This document shows positions 16,205 to 25,428 of a stretch of DNA of 33,743 nt, in pieces (positions within the stretch are counted from its first letter, which is position 1; each line of letters opens with the position of its first letter). A model generated the notes under the pieces. The model did not search any database. It was given only the letters and a program-made list of their open reading frames with translations, and was not told the origin of the DNA. Source of the stretch: an uncultured Mucilaginibacter sp. (lineage in GTDB: Bacteria; Bacteroidota; Bacteroidia; Sphingobacteriales; Sphingobacteriaceae); assembly GCA_913777515.1 (NCBI GenBank), contig CAJYSL010000040.1, positions 1-33,743 on the forward strand, given 5' to 3'. Made by a program: the position numbers and the translations under genes.

Positions 16205-16654
16205 CTATTTATTAGGATAACTCATTTTAATATTATCAGTAAGATATTTGTTTACAATAGTAATCAGCTTCGCAAGTTGGCTATTGTAAACATTAGAAAA
16301 GTCAACAACTTTTTTGGTGCCGGATGTTACCCAAACAAATCGTTTTTGGTCGCCATCCTGTGTTAAAGGGTTTTTATAGGTTGCCTTCAGGTGTTTAGTT
16401 GGTGCCGAATTAAGGAAATGAGATAATTGGTTAACAGCTTGTTTAGCTAACGTTTTCCGGAATAATACTTTTGATGGCTCGCCCTGTAGTCCACTTAGTT
16501 TTACAACAATCAGCTTGTTGCCAATGATATGATAATGCAATGTGTAAGACATAGAAGCATTGTAATCATAAATGTCCAATGCGAGTTCATTAAACTTCGG
16601 AGGCGAAATAGCGTTTGTTATCAATATCCATAAGATGGCTAATAGTATTTTCAT
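16205..16654 (-). CDS. Small secreted hypothetical protein
   Basis: This 149-residue protein has a short hydrophobic N-terminus (MKILLAILWILITNAI) that could be a signal peptide, although no clear cleavage site is visible. The rest is beta-rich with an internal WVTSGTKKVVDFSNVYNSQL stretch. No family is recognised. It is a lone gene in an AT-richer segment and divergent from 16862. Confidence 0.6.
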   Translation of the reverse strand: MKILLAILWILITNAISPPKFNELALDIYDYNASMSYTLHYHIIGNKLIVVKLSGLQGEPSKVLFRKTLAKQAVNQLSHFLNSAPTKHLKATYKNPLTQDGDQKRFVWVTSGTKKVVDFSNVYNSQLAKLITIVNKYLTDNIKMSYPNK

Positions 16655-16769
16655 GCGGTTTGCCTTGTAGTTGCGATTAATACCTATTTGACTTTATTCA
16701 TGTTTAAAATAACACTAATACTTGCACCAAAAAGATGTGTGGGAGTGTATGGAGGTCAACTTGTCTGAT

Positions 16770-16797
16770 GGGATGCTGAAATAAATTCAGCATGACA
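16770..16797. repeat. GCTGAA..TTCAGC hairpin repeat
   Basis: GGGATGCTGAAATAAATTCAGCATGACAGG is a small palindrome. Copies at 16101-16130 and 30511-30540 have GCCGAA..TTCGGC, so the stem pair has changed from C-G to T-A on both sides. Confidence 0.8.
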
Positions 16798-16861
16798 GGG
16801 CGGGGAACGTAAGAAAATACTACACCATCAGCATTCAAAAAATCTTACCTTCAACACCCAT

Positions 16862-17269
16862 ATGGCAGCACTCGAATTACATTATACCGAAGCCGAATTT
16901 AACAAGCTATCCGGTAATCAAATAACCGCATTGGCTTTTTTGCAACAAGTAATGAAGCGCGAGGGCGACGAAACGGCTAACCAGGGCAACAAGCCCTTAG
17001 TGCTGGCCCAACTGGTGAGTTACCACAACCACACCGGCGCAGCGCCCCAGATTGAAGATTTTGAGTTGCTAGATGCTACCTGGGATGCAGCAACCTTATC
17101 CGGTAAAGTAAAAATCAAGTACACCATACAACGGTTTTACGGCTGCTCTGATATGAACACCGCCGAAAACGACCACGAAACCTGGAGTTACCACATGGAC
17201 ACCCACCGTAAATGTGTGGTGGTTAACGCGCCGGATTTTGAGAGGTTGAGTCCGGGTGATGAGTTTTGA
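16862..17269 (+). CDS. Small conserved hypothetical protein
   Basis: This 135-residue cytoplasmic protein has no signal peptide (MAALELHYTEAEFNKLSGNQ). The middle and end contain KVKIKYTIQRFYGCSDMNTA and NDHETWSYHMDTHRKCVVV. The two cysteines and several histidines could bind metal, but no known motif is complete. I do not recognise the family. It is a single plus-strand gene between repeats. Confidence 0.65.
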   Translation: MAALELHYTEAEFNKLSGNQITALAFLQQVMKREGDETANQGNKPLVLAQLVSYHNHTGAAPQIEDFELLDATWDAATLSGKVKIKYTIQRFYGCSDMNTAENDHETWSYHMDTHRKCVVVNAPDFERLSPGDEF

Positions 17270-17304
17270 TTTGGGTGGAGGGTTGGTTTGATGAATTATT
17301 TAAC

Positions 17305-17396
17305 GCGAGTATGTAGGGTAGGGGTAGTGCAAGGGCTACTCGTGCCCAGGTGCTTAAGTCATGAGTAGCCAGCTAAAAGCCATTGCTACATACTCG
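17305..17396. repeat. GAGTATGTAG palindromic repeat, most complete copy
   Basis: Outer arms GCGAGTATGTAG and CTACATACTCGC enclose GGCTACTCGTGCCC and GTCATGAGTAGCC. Related copies are at 19815-19858, 23053-23120, 26043-26110, about 26450-26505 and 26932-27033. Confidence 0.75.
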
Positions 17397-17460
17397 CGGC
17401 AGGTGGGAGGGCTATATTGAGCACCTTAAACTTAAGGGAAAATACAATATTTTAAATACA

Positions 17461-17491
17461 AAAAAGCCCGGTTTTTAGCCGGGCTTTTTTT
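17461..17491. terminator. Bidirectional intrinsic terminator
   Basis: AAAAAAGCCCGG (17461-17472), a 7-nt loop and CCGGGCTTTTTT (17480-17491) form a perfect 12-bp stem with a T tract on both strands. It lies just past the stop of the minus gene 17526-18287. Confidence 0.9.
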
Positions 17492-17525
17492 AGACATTAC
17501 TGGATATAATGATTTCTTCTCCAGA

Positions 17526-18287
17526 TTAAACCATACTATCCAACGTGAGGTTGATGCCTCCCTTTGATGTATTAACGTCTCTGGTTAGTGTAATCGAATA
17601 CCAGCCTGTACCACCCAAGCCTACAAAAGGTTCACAGTACCCATCTTCCTGGTAAGCCAAAACAATCTGCACAAAAGACGTAGTTGGGTCAGGCGTGGAA
17701 ACATGTATGTCTACTGTGGTTCCCGCAGGAATGATGCTCCCATTAGGGTTAGGAATTGCCCTATGGTTGCCAGGGGCTAAGTTAGGATACACGGTAGTAT
17801 AACCGTTAATAAGAACCTGGTCTATAGTGTATTTGTTAGTTATGGGGTTATCATTTGGGTCGCCATAGCTAAATTGGGTATTGAATAAATTCATAAAATA
17901 CCAACCGGTACCATTGCTTGTTGATGAGGCTAGAAATATATATTGTTGGTCATTCAAAGCATTGATGCCTGGGAAGGTAAAATTATTGCCTGGGGATGTA
18001 TCTTGGTACACCCAAAGTAATTTACCAGCACAACGACCAGAAAAATACTCGTATCTCTCAAGTATTTGCAATACTTTGAATGGATTTGCGCCTCCCGTGG
18101 GACTAATATCAGCATTGCACATTGCGGAGATGGTGTCTCCGTCGGAGAATGTGAACTCGGAATCATATGGGGTTGCATAGGCAAAGGCAACTTCGTTACC
18201 ATTTTGATAAACCCGAATATTATTATCAACATACTGAGGGTTTAACTCTTCGGCTAAGATTACTTGTACAGATGGTGTATAAGACAT
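17526..18287 (-). CDS. Hypothetical beta-rich protein, tandem paralogue 1
   Basis: This 253-residue protein has no signal peptide and is very rich in N, T, G, P and aromatics, suggesting a beta-sandwich. It is closely similar throughout to the next minus gene (VILAEELNPQYVDNNIR, GNEVAFAYATPYD, GGANPFKVLQIL, WVYQDTSPGN, INGYTTVYPNL, NPNGSIIPAGTTV, GGIN at the end). The two halves (1-125 and 135-253) may each be a beta domain. No known family is recognised. Each paralogue has its own terminator and a similar leader, so a whole cassette was duplicated. The middle and C-terminal loops differ most between them. Confidence 0.75.
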   Translation of the reverse strand: MSYTPSVQVILAEELNPQYVDNNIRVYQNGNEVAFAYATPYDSEFTFSDGDTISAMCNADISPTGGANPFKVLQILERYEYFSGRCAGKLLWVYQDTSPGNNFTFPGINALNDQQYIFLASSTSNGTGWYFMNLFNTQFSYGDPNDNPITNKYTIDQVLINGYTTVYPNLAPGNHRAIPNPNGSIIPAGTTVDIHVSTPDPTTSFVQIVLAYQEDGYCEPFVGLGGTGWYSITLTRDVNTSKGGINLTLDSMV

Positions 18288-18771
18288 GATTTGATTTTTT
18301 AGAAATTATTTATGGTTGTTAGTATTTTATTAAAATCGAGGGCAATGAATAGTAAATTTTAGTTTTACTTTTGGCTATGGTAAGCCTTGGTTTATCAGTT
18401 AAATCTAATTATTGGTTATAGAAGGTTTTGTGATGAGCCGGCGGGGTATGTTGGTAAAAATGATTAAGCAATTGTCAGCTTTTAAAACCTGGGCAATAGA
18501 TCGACACGCTGACCTTGGCTCGAATTTACCTGGTTAGAAGTATCTGCGCTTTATTCATATAATCGGTTTGATTATCCATATTCGATAAGGATGGCAACTT
18601 AACCCCACGGTAGACAGGCGTATTTAAAGACCATCAGTATCTTGCACTTAAGTTAGAGTATAGGGTACTAAATCGAAATAATAGCCCGGTTTGTAGCCGG
18701 GCTATTATTTCTGTGTTGTACTGCGTGTAATTGACTAAGTGTTTTAATACACCCGCCAATGTAAAGCTTTA
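18288..18771. other. Gap between the two paralogues
   Basis: It contains the leader of paralogue 1, with a GAAATTATTTATGG string (18302-18315) also present before paralogue 2 (19556-19569), and the terminator of paralogue 2. The AT-rich middle (18330-18650) shows no gene or obvious repeat. Confidence 0.6.
18676..18710. terminator. Terminator-like hairpin after paralogue 2
   Basis: AAATAATAGCCCGG (18676-18689), a 7-nt loop and CCGGGCTATTATTT (18697-18710) give a perfect 14-bp stem. The core AGCCCGG-loop-CCGGGCT matches the 17461 terminator, but the T tract is interrupted. Confidence 0.8.
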
Positions 18772-19536
18772 TTAATTCAAAGCAACTAACTGGATATTAA
18801 TGCCTCCCTGTGAGGTGTCAACGTCTCTGTCTAATACCAATGAGTACCAGCCAGTGCCATACACACGTTCAACTCCTGCATTAGCACCATCCAACTGATA
18901 ATCTGAAAGAAGATATATGTTAGCTACCTCGTTTGGATCAGGAGTGGATAAATGTATGTTCACGGTAGTGCCCGCGGGAATGATGCTCCCGTTGGGGTTA
19001 GGAATTGTCATGGCTTTACCGGGGGATAAATTGGGGTATACCGTGGTGTAACCATTAATATAAATTTCGTCTATGGTGTAGTTGTTATCAGGACCAGTAG
19101 GGAAATAATCCCTTATTTCATTAAATAAATTCATGAAATACCAATTATTGCCGTTACTCGTTGATGAGGCAAGAAAGGTGTAACTAACACCTCTTCTGGC
19201 AACTAAACCTGGAAATGTAAAACTATTACCCGGGGATGTATCCTGATATACCCAAGTTAATTTACCAAATCCATTAACTGACTGAGTAATATCTAAATCA
19301 TTCTCAAGTATTTGCAAAACCTTAAAAGGATTTGCGCCGCCTGTAGGGCTTACATCAGCATTGCACACTGCAGATATCGTATCCCCTGCGGAGAAAATGA
19401 AATAGGCGTCGTATGGAGTTGCATAGGCAAATGCTACTTCATTACCATTTTGATAAAGTCGAATATTATTATCGACATACTGAGGGTTCAACTCTTCGGC
19501 TAAAATTACCCTTACATAAACTGGGTTAACAGGCAT
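18772..19536 (-). CDS. Hypothetical beta-rich protein, tandem paralogue 2
   Basis: This 254-residue sister of 17526-18287 has the same conserved blocks and no signal peptide (MPVNPVYVRVILAEELNPQY). The divergent segments are ENDLDITQSVNGFGK (about 105-120), RDYFPTGPDNN and YQLDGANAGVERVYG. If the fold is lectin-like or receptor-like these would be surface loops, which is inference only. A near-perfect palindrome lies about 70 bp upstream. I cannot assign a function. Confidence 0.75.
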   Translation of the reverse strand: MPVNPVYVRVILAEELNPQYVDNNIRLYQNGNEVAFAYATPYDAYFIFSAGDTISAVCNADVSPTGGANPFKVLQILENDLDITQSVNGFGKLTWVYQDTSPGNSFTFPGLVARRGVSYTFLASSTSNGNNWYFMNLFNEIRDYFPTGPDNNYTIDEIYINGYTTVYPNLSPGKAMTIPNPNGSIIPAGTTVNIHLSTPDPNEVANIYLLSDYQLDGANAGVERVYGTGWYSLVLDRDVDTSQGGINIQLVALN

Positions 19537-19606
19537 AAAGTTTTGATTTGGTTGTGAAATTATTTATGGATACTAATTTTATTAGCAATATACATACGTT
19601 TTTATT

Positions 19607-19628
19607 AAATAACAAATTTTTGTTATTT
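19607..19628. promoter_or_regulatory. Palindrome upstream of paralogue 2
   Basis: AAATAACAA (19607-19615) and TTGTTATTT (19620-19628) form perfect 9-bp arms about 70 bp before the start codon. It could be an operator or a weak hairpin. I saw no equivalent before paralogue 1. Confidence 0.4.
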
Positions 19629-19678
19629 ATTTTTATTGAATTAAGTCTGTTGCTTATAAATTTAATGCTCTCGCCTCC

Positions 19679-19858
19679 TATTTAGCGCAAGTTTAGTGTA
19701 GTTGCCCAGTGTTTGAGGCCTATCTTGCGCATGGTTAGCGGAAAGCACAAGTCAGGCCCTTGCTCAGAACCCAAAGCACTAAGACTGGCGCTAAATGAGA
19801 TTGGGTTGGGTTAAAATGTTGGCTACTCGTGCCCACGCTCACAAGCCAGGAGTAGCCA
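19679..19858. repeat. ATTTAGCGC hairpin and GAGTAGCC repeat
   Basis: TATTTAGCGCAAGTTTAGTG (19679-19698) pairs imperfectly with CACTAAGACTGGCGCTAAAT (19777-19796); it is the second copy of the 15953-16068 element. GGCTACTCGTGCCC..GGAGTAGCC follows at 19815-19858. Confidence 0.75.
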
Positions 19859-19898
19859 CTCCCACACCAGCCCCACGCAACCAAAAACCCCACCCCCC

Positions 19899-22475
19899 CT
19901 AAATCCTATAAGTAACCGTCAAGTAATACAAACCACCAATGGCTGGTCCGCCCAGAAAGGAGTTGTAGTAGCGGTTTAGCAGGTTGGTGGCGCCGAGTTT
20001 GAGGTTGAGGTGTTGTTTCAGTACATCGTAATTGGCTTGGGCATCCACGTTGCCGTAGGCTTTTACCTGACCGTTTACCAGGAACGATTGCCAGTAAAAA
20101 CTGCTTTGGTGTTTGTAGGTAATATTGAAGCTTAGGCTGCTGATGACGTGTTGGCCGCCGAAGGATACGTTGGTGAGCCAGTTGGGGGTGTTAAAACCGT
20201 CCTCAAAGCCGTCGGCATTATCGGTACGGCTTAGTTTGGCGTAGGCCACGTTGCCGCCCAGGGTGTACCGGCTTAAAAACAGGTAGCTAAGCCCCAGGCT
20301 GCCGCCGTAGTTGTACACCACGCTGCGCGAGTTGGTATAAATGCGGTAACGGTTTTGCTGGTTACGGTTGTTGAGGTAATAGGGGATAGAGTCGGCCTTT
20401 GGGGTTTGGGGCACGTTCATTTCAATCTGGGCAATAAAGTTTTTGTATTGATTATAATATACGTCGGCATCTATCCGCAGGGTGCGCGCTAAAAAAATGC
20501 CCTTGTAACCCAACTCCAGGGATTTGATATGTTCGGGTTGCAGGTAGCTGTAATAGTTTTTAACCAGTAAGCCTTTTTCGCGCTCAATGGCCTGCGCGGT
20601 GGTGAGGCCGCCAGTGTTAAAATCGTTGGTTACGGCGGCTTGGAAACGGTCGATAGAACTGCGCAGATAGGCATTTTCGAACACCCCGCTCGACATGACC
20701 CGCAAGCCGCCAACCCGCCTCACGCCGCCGCTGTTAACGTTGGAGTAAGCCTCAAAAATACTCGGAAACCGCGACCCGCTCTGGTACGACATCCGTATGC
20801 TCTGATGGTCGTCTGGCGTAAACACGGCCGTAAACCGTGGGTTGTATTTCACCAGAAAGTAGTCGTTTTTGTCGGCGCGCAAGGTGGCGGTCAGCTTTAG
20901 CCGGTTACCCAGCAAATATTTACCGGCCTGTACAAACCCGCCTGTTTTGCCGTAAGCAAAGGTTTTACCGGGGTCGGTGCCCTCGGGGTTTACAAAATAG
21001 TTGCCGTCGGGCTGAATGATGTACGCCTGGTAATCTGCCCCGGCCAAAATCTCTAAGCCCGTACGCTGGGTAAAACCGGCCCCAATGGCCTGGCTCACAT
21101 CCACCTGGGCTTCGGCATGCACCAAATCATCTTTTACCCGCAGCGCAGCTCCCTGGTCCCAGTTATTAATATCGGCAAGCTGGTTGAGGGTATTGCTAAA
21201 GGCGGCAGTACCGGGTTGGAACCGGCCGCGGTCGGCAGTTAGTCGTGCCTGGCCCAGCGCCTGCAGTGTGGTGGTTCCGGGCGTGCTGATGGCAGTGTTA
21301 AAGGCATTGGTATAGTCGGCATACCAGGCATCGTCCGACTTAAACCGGCGGTCCATATTTTCGGCCGCCGACCGCAGATTGTACGACTTGCCCGTATTTT
21401 CGCTGGTGACGAACGCCCTGGCCTGGAAAATATCGTTTTTAACCTCTACGGCATGCTGCTGCAATACATAATCTTTGAGCGCAAAACGGTTGGCACGCTG
21501 GTAAACATTGTCCAAATCGGCAAAGCGGTAGGTATAGCTCAGCATGGTTTTAGCGCTCAGCTTGTAATACAGGCCAACGTCTGCCTTGATGTTTTGAATG
21601 TTATAATCCGTCACATCCTTTTCGTCGTACCCCGTCCGGGCAACAACATACCGGCGGCCTTGTAGGGTAATGGTGCGCCGGTTTGATGATTCGTTGCCAT
21701 AGCCGTTCACCGGGTCGTAGGCGGGGTTGGTGGTGCCGCCCGTCAGGCCAACGCCTGTATTGGCGTTTGGGTTCAGGTCGGTTGGGTTATTGGCAACCCA
21801 GTCGTAACCCTTGGTGTAGGTGGCATTAATTTTAAAAGCAAAGCGTTCCGACAGTTTTTCGGCTATCCTGAAGTTGGTTTCCGAAAATAGTTTGGCACTC
21901 ACCTGGTTATTGCCCACGTGGTTAACGCCGGTTTTTTGCTGCAGGGTGATGCCTGTACTGGTAAACGGGTTGCGGGTAATGAAATTGGCCAGTCCGTTCA
22001 CGGCGTTTAAGCCGTACAGGGCGGAGGTGGTGCCGGGGATGATTTCCACACTTTCGATATCCAAATCGCTCGGCCCCATAGCATTACCAATAGGGGCGCC
22101 AATATGGGGTGCCTGGTTGTCAATACCGTCTACCAGCTGGGTAAAGCGCACATTGGTGGTGTTGGCAAACCCCCGGGTGTTGATAATTTTAAAGCCTAGA
22201 CTGGGGGTAAGCATCTGCACGCCTTTCACATTTTCGAGCGCATCAAAAAAGGAGGGCGCTGCGCTGGCCTTAAAATATTTGGTGGTGACGTTTTCGATGC
22301 TGACCGGCGATTTTAAAATACTTTCGGCCGTGCGCGAAGCCGATACCACTACCTCTTGCAGCGCCAGCCCGGACGAATCCCGCAGGGTCACGCTATCCTT
22401 GACTGGCCTTTTTTGCCCCACAGCGTTAACAGCGCAAAAGGTTAAAAGCGTAAACAGGTAAATATTAAATTTCAT
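19899..22475 (-). CDS. TonB-dependent outer-membrane receptor, possibly for an oxyanion
   Basis: I choose the ATG at 22475 (MKFNIYLFTLLTFCAVNAVG, 858 residues), which starts a signal peptide; the track's TTG at 22493 adds six residues. LQEVVVSASRTAESI opens the plug domain (about 40-160), with GVQMLTP, INTRGFANTTNVRFTQLVDG and SALYGLNAVNGLANFITR as typical plug motifs. The rest is a 22-strand barrel ending in GGLYYLTVTYRI. There is no CarboxypepD_reg extension and no SusD partner, so it is not a typical polysaccharide system. It takes up a ligand with TonB energy. A ModE-type regulator and a ModE-box-like palindrome stand directly upstream, suggesting molybdate or tungstate complexes; that is inference. 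Confidence 0.92.
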   Translation of the reverse strand: MKFNIYLFTLLTFCAVNAVGQKRPVKDSVTLRDSSGLALQEVVVSASRTAESILKSPVSIENVTTKYFKASAAPSFFDALENVKGVQMLTPSLGFKIINTRGFANTTNVRFTQLVDGIDNQAPHIGAPIGNAMGPSDLDIESVEIIPGTTSALYGLNAVNGLANFITRNPFTSTGITLQQKTGVNHVGNNQVSAKLFSETNFRIAEKLSERFAFKINATYTKGYDWVANNPTDLNPNANTGVGLTGGTTNPAYDPVNGYGNESSNRRTITLQGRRYVVARTGYDEKDVTDYNIQNIKADVGLYYKLSAKTMLSYTYRFADLDNVYQRANRFALKDYVLQQHAVEVKNDIFQARAFVTSENTGKSYNLRSAAENMDRRFKSDDAWYADYTNAFNTAISTPGTTTLQALGQARLTADRGRFQPGTAAFSNTLNQLADINNWDQGAALRVKDDLVHAEAQVDVSQAIGAGFTQRTGLEILAGADYQAYIIQPDGNYFVNPEGTDPGKTFAYGKTGGFVQAGKYLLGNRLKLTATLRADKNDYFLVKYNPRFTAVFTPDDHQSIRMSYQSGSRFPSIFEAYSNVNSGGVRRVGGLRVMSSGVFENAYLRSSIDRFQAAVTNDFNTGGLTTAQAIEREKGLLVKNYYSYLQPEHIKSLELGYKGIFLARTLRIDADVYYNQYKNFIAQIEMNVPQTPKADSIPYYLNNRNQQNRYRIYTNSRSVVYNYGGSLGLSYLFLSRYTLGGNVAYAKLSRTDNADGFEDGFNTPNWLTNVSFGGQHVISSLSFNITYKHQSSFYWQSFLVNGQVKAYGNVDAQANYDVLKQHLNLKLGATNLLNRYYNSFLGGPAIGGLYYLTVTYRI

Positions 22476-22508
22476 AGGCTCGATATTCCTCAAATGCTGT
22501 TAATTATT

Positions 22509-22532
22509 CGTTATTCCTTTTGGTGAATAACG
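22509..22532. promoter_or_regulatory. ModE-box-like operator
   Basis: CGTTATTC-N8-GAATAACG is a perfect 8-bp palindrome, 34 bp upstream of the receptor ATG and just past the regulator's stop. Its CGTTAT..ATAACG ends resemble the known ModE operator. It is the only strong palindrome in the 69-bp gap. Confidence 0.6.
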
Positions 22533-22544
22533 CCGGACAAAAGT

Positions 22545-22886
22545 TTAGCCCAGCCGTTTAAGCCGGTCAGATTCCTCCTGTAAAAATTGTTTAAACCGGG
22601 CATGAAAATCCCGAAACTCGCTGATCACCAGTTCGCCTTTAGCAGTAACTACCGCCTTGCCACCGCCGGCTCCACCACGGTTAATTACCACTAACGGTTC
22701 GGTAAACCGATTGTTTAGATGGTCGATAGCCTGCCAGGCCTGCCGGTACGACATATTCATCTCCTGCGCCGCCTTGCGGATGGACCCATGCTCGCGTATT
22801 TTTTCCAACAGCTCCACACGCCCGGGCCCAACGGTTTTTTCGCCATCCACTTCCAGGTATAATTTGCCGGTATATTTGAGTTGCAT
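22545..22886 (-). CDS. ModE-type winged-helix regulator (DNA-binding domain only)
   Basis: This 113-residue protein matches the ModE N-terminal domain. The helix-turn-helix is GSIRKAAQEMNMSYRQAWQAIDHLN (about 34-58), and the wing has GGAGGGKAVVTAKGELVI (71-88). The C-terminal molybdate-binding domains of E. coli ModE (about 260 residues) are absent, so it either senses through a partner or responds differently. It lies 69 bp upstream of the TonB receptor on the same strand. No modABC transporter is in view. Confidence 0.82.
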   Translation of the reverse strand: MQLKYTGKLYLEVDGEKTVGPGRVELLEKIREHGSIRKAAQEMNMSYRQAWQAIDHLNNRFTEPLVVINRGGAGGGKAVVTAKGELVISEFRDFHARFKQFLQEESDRLKRLG

Positions 22887-23265
22887 GGGGGTATTGGTTA
22901 TTGAGTTGAATAGGGGGTAAAGGTAGTGTAATGGATGTTTGCTTGTGTATTTAGTTTCGGTGTGAGGTGGTAGATGGATTGGGGAGGTTTATGGTTTCAT
23001 TAGGTTGGTAGAGTTTATGGTTTTTTATAAGCGTGTGAAGTGTAAGGTTTCCTATGGGCTACTTGCACCCAAGCGTTTAAGTCATGAGTAGCTTGCCCAC
23101 AAGCCAACGCTACATACTCGCGCCAGTTGGAGGGCTATTACTAAAATTTGTATTTAGTCAGTATTTTGCTAATTAATGATTTAAACAAGTTATTTTTACT
23201 GTAATTAACTATGTTAAATTCTTGGGTATATTTAATTATTAGACGTTAATCACTGAATAAGGATA
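22887..23265. other. Intergenic; left edge of the AT-rich island
   Basis: It has TTATGGTTTC-type G/T-rich slips, a GAGTAGC..GCTACATACTCGCG repeat (23053-23120), then a sharp rise in AT content towards the helicase gene. AAGGATA precedes its ATG by a few bases, a possible ribosome-binding site. Confidence 0.55.
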
Positions 23266-25428
23266 ATGGAATTTATTGTAACATCAAGCGATATTAGGCA
23301 GAATGAAGGAGTAAATAATACTTTTGAGAACTTTAAATTAATTGCTCAAAGAAGGGATGGCTATTGTTATTACAAATATCCGATTGCCGGTGGGCTTAAT
23401 TCCGATATTCCTGATTTAGCAATTGCAGATTTGGAGTATGGTGTTTGTTTGTTAAACTTTCAATCTTTTTTGAAGCTTGATGATATAGCAGAACTGCGAG
23501 ATTATGAGTGGGTTGTTAGAAATTCGATTGTTGACTCTCCCGTTTTAAAATTAGAGGACTATGTTGTAAATCTAAAATCGAAATATGATAAGTTTCGCCC
23601 ATTAAGAGGAAAAATTAAGATCAACTATTTTGTAGTGTTTCCTTTAATTAAAAGAAGTGATTTTTTAAGAAAGTTTAAAGAATACGATATTGTAGAACAT
23701 TGTAAGTTTGCTGATGAGCTTAGTAGTCCTTATGATAGTTACTGGCCTCAAAAGGCTAATTTCTTTGATAGTCAGACAAAAAAATTGTTTCTATCGGTGA
23801 CGCAGGGAGCCGGACGATTGAATGATTACAAAAGGTTAATTGAAGGAGCCAAATCATCGGTGATCGGTGAAGCGATTAAATTGATTGATACGAAGATTGC
23901 TTATTTAGATAAGCAACAACATGCCGCTGCAGTCCAAATACCAGACGGTCCACAGAGGATCAGAGGAATGGCTGGGACTGGTAAAACAATTATTTTGACT
24001 ATGAAGGCCGCGTTCTTGCATAGCAGATATCCTGATAAAAAGATATTATATACCTTTCATACTCAAAGTCTATATAATCAAATAAGGGACTTAATAACGA
24101 AATTTTATCGCGAAAACGAAGAGAAGGATCCGAACTGGAGTAACTTATTGATAATGCATTCCTGGGGAGGAAAGGCAAAAGAGGGTGTTTACTCTAGAAC
24201 TTGTTTAAGAAATTCAATTTCCCCGCTACCTTATGTTATAAATAGTCAAAACGGTACTTTAGGTTACGTTTGCGAAAAGGCATTAGCTTATAAAATTTCG
24301 GAAGAATATGATTTTGTTTTGATGGATGAGGCTCAGGACTTTCCTCCAAGTTTCTTTCAATTAATCTATCGATTAACTTATGCACCGAAAAGGATCATTT
24401 TTGCATATGATGAGTTACAATCCCTGAACAAATTATCAATTTTAGATACTGGCGAATTATTTGGATTAGAGCCAGATGGTAGCAAAGTTGTTGATTTTAC
24501 ATCAGGTGTTTACGAAGGTGGAATTGAAATGGATTTCGTCCTTTATAAATCTTATAGGAATCCTCTAGAAGTTCTTATGACTGCTCATAGTATTGGTCTT
24601 GGAATTTATAACAGAGATGGTTATATGCAGATTATAGATAGTAGAGAGGTTTGGAGAGCTATAGGATATAACGTTTTGGAAGGAGAATTCACTCATCCCG
24701 ACGAAAACATAGTAATAGAACGACCTAAAGCTAACAGTTTAAGTTTGGCTTACGAATTATACTCTGGAAATCGTAAATCACTTGAATACAAAAGTTTTAA
24801 GTCGAGGGAAGAGGAGATCAGTTGGATTTCGAACTCAATAGTAAATGATATTAAAAATGAAGGTGTTGAGCCGGAAAATATCCTGGTGATCTCAATCAAC
24901 CAAAGCTTGATTGAGAAGTATTTTATACCACTTCAAAATAAGTTATTCAACAAAGGTATTCCAAGTATAATTCCTGGAGTTGGAGGAATTGACCGTGATA
25001 AATTTGGTGAGAAAGGATTTGTGACCTTATCAACTGTTTACAAGGCTAAAGGTAATGAGGCCTTCATTGTCTACGTTATGGCGTTTGACTTCTTATATGA
25101 TTTTGTTGATTTTGTCACTGCACGTAACAGAGCTTTTACGTCAATAAGTCGTTCAAAAGGATGGTGCACTATTACTGGGATTCAAGAAGCGATGGATCGA
25201 GCTGTTGCGGAAATAGATGAAACGATGAGCAATATACCAATGTTTAAATTTAAGTTTCCTGATCCGTTAAAAGTTGAAAGAAAATTAAGTCAAGAAGAAC
25301 ATGCTCGCAGGTTGCAAGTCAAACAACGTAGTAGTCAGGCTATCAAAGAGCTGTTAGCTGCTGATGACGAAGCCGTACAGTTGACTGATGAGGAGCGCGA
25401 AGCTTTAAGAAAAAAATTTAACTTATGA
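23266..25428 (+). CDS. SF1 (UvrD/Rep-like) helicase with degenerate nuclease-like N-terminus
   Basis: In this 720-residue protein, residues 1-200 include SDIPDLAIADLEYGVCLLNF, the outline of a NERD/PD-(D/E)xK fold in which the usual E-x-K is missing. The helicase core follows: Q-motif LDKQQHAAA (214-222), Walker A GMAGTGKT (234-241), Walker B VLMDEAQDF (351-359), IIFAYDELQSL (about 377-387), SYRNP, TLSTVYKAKGNEAFIVYV, and motif VI TARNRAFTSISRSKGW. The C-terminus is charged and helical. The ATPase and helicase residues are intact, while the nuclease seems dead. It shares ATGA with the next gene, so the two form one unit. Both are visibly more AT-rich than their neighbours. A defence role is inferred. 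Confidence 0.85.
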   Translation: MEFIVTSSDIRQNEGVNNTFENFKLIAQRRDGYCYYKYPIAGGLNSDIPDLAIADLEYGVCLLNFQSFLKLDDIAELRDYEWVVRNSIVDSPVLKLEDYVVNLKSKYDKFRPLRGKIKINYFVVFPLIKRSDFLRKFKEYDIVEHCKFADELSSPYDSYWPQKANFFDSQTKKLFLSVTQGAGRLNDYKRLIEGAKSSVIGEAIKLIDTKIAYLDKQQHAAAVQIPDGPQRIRGMAGTGKTIILTMKAAFLHSRYPDKKILYTFHTQSLYNQIRDLITKFYRENEEKDPNWSNLLIMHSWGGKAKEGVYSRTCLRNSISPLPYVINSQNGTLGYVCEKALAYKISEEYDFVLMDEAQDFPPSFFQLIYRLTYAPKRIIFAYDELQSLNKLSILDTGELFGLEPDGSKVVDFTSGVYEGGIEMDFVLYKSYRNPLEVLMTAHSIGLGIYNRDGYMQIIDSREVWRAIGYNVLEGEFTHPDENIVIERPKANSLSLAYELYSGNRKSLEYKSFKSREEEISWISNSIVNDIKNEGVEPENILVISINQSLIEKYFIPLQNKLFNKGIPSIIPGVGGIDRDKFGEKGFVTLSTVYKAKGNEAFIVYVMAFDFLYDFVDFVTARNRAFTSISRSKGWCTITGIQEAMDRAVAEIDETMSNIPMFKFKFPDPLKVERKLSQEEHARRLQVKQRSSQAIKELLAADDEAVQLTDEEREALRKKFNL

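Noticed and set aside
21820-22461. 213-codon plus ORF
   Set aside because: Antisense shadow of the TonB receptor plug region.
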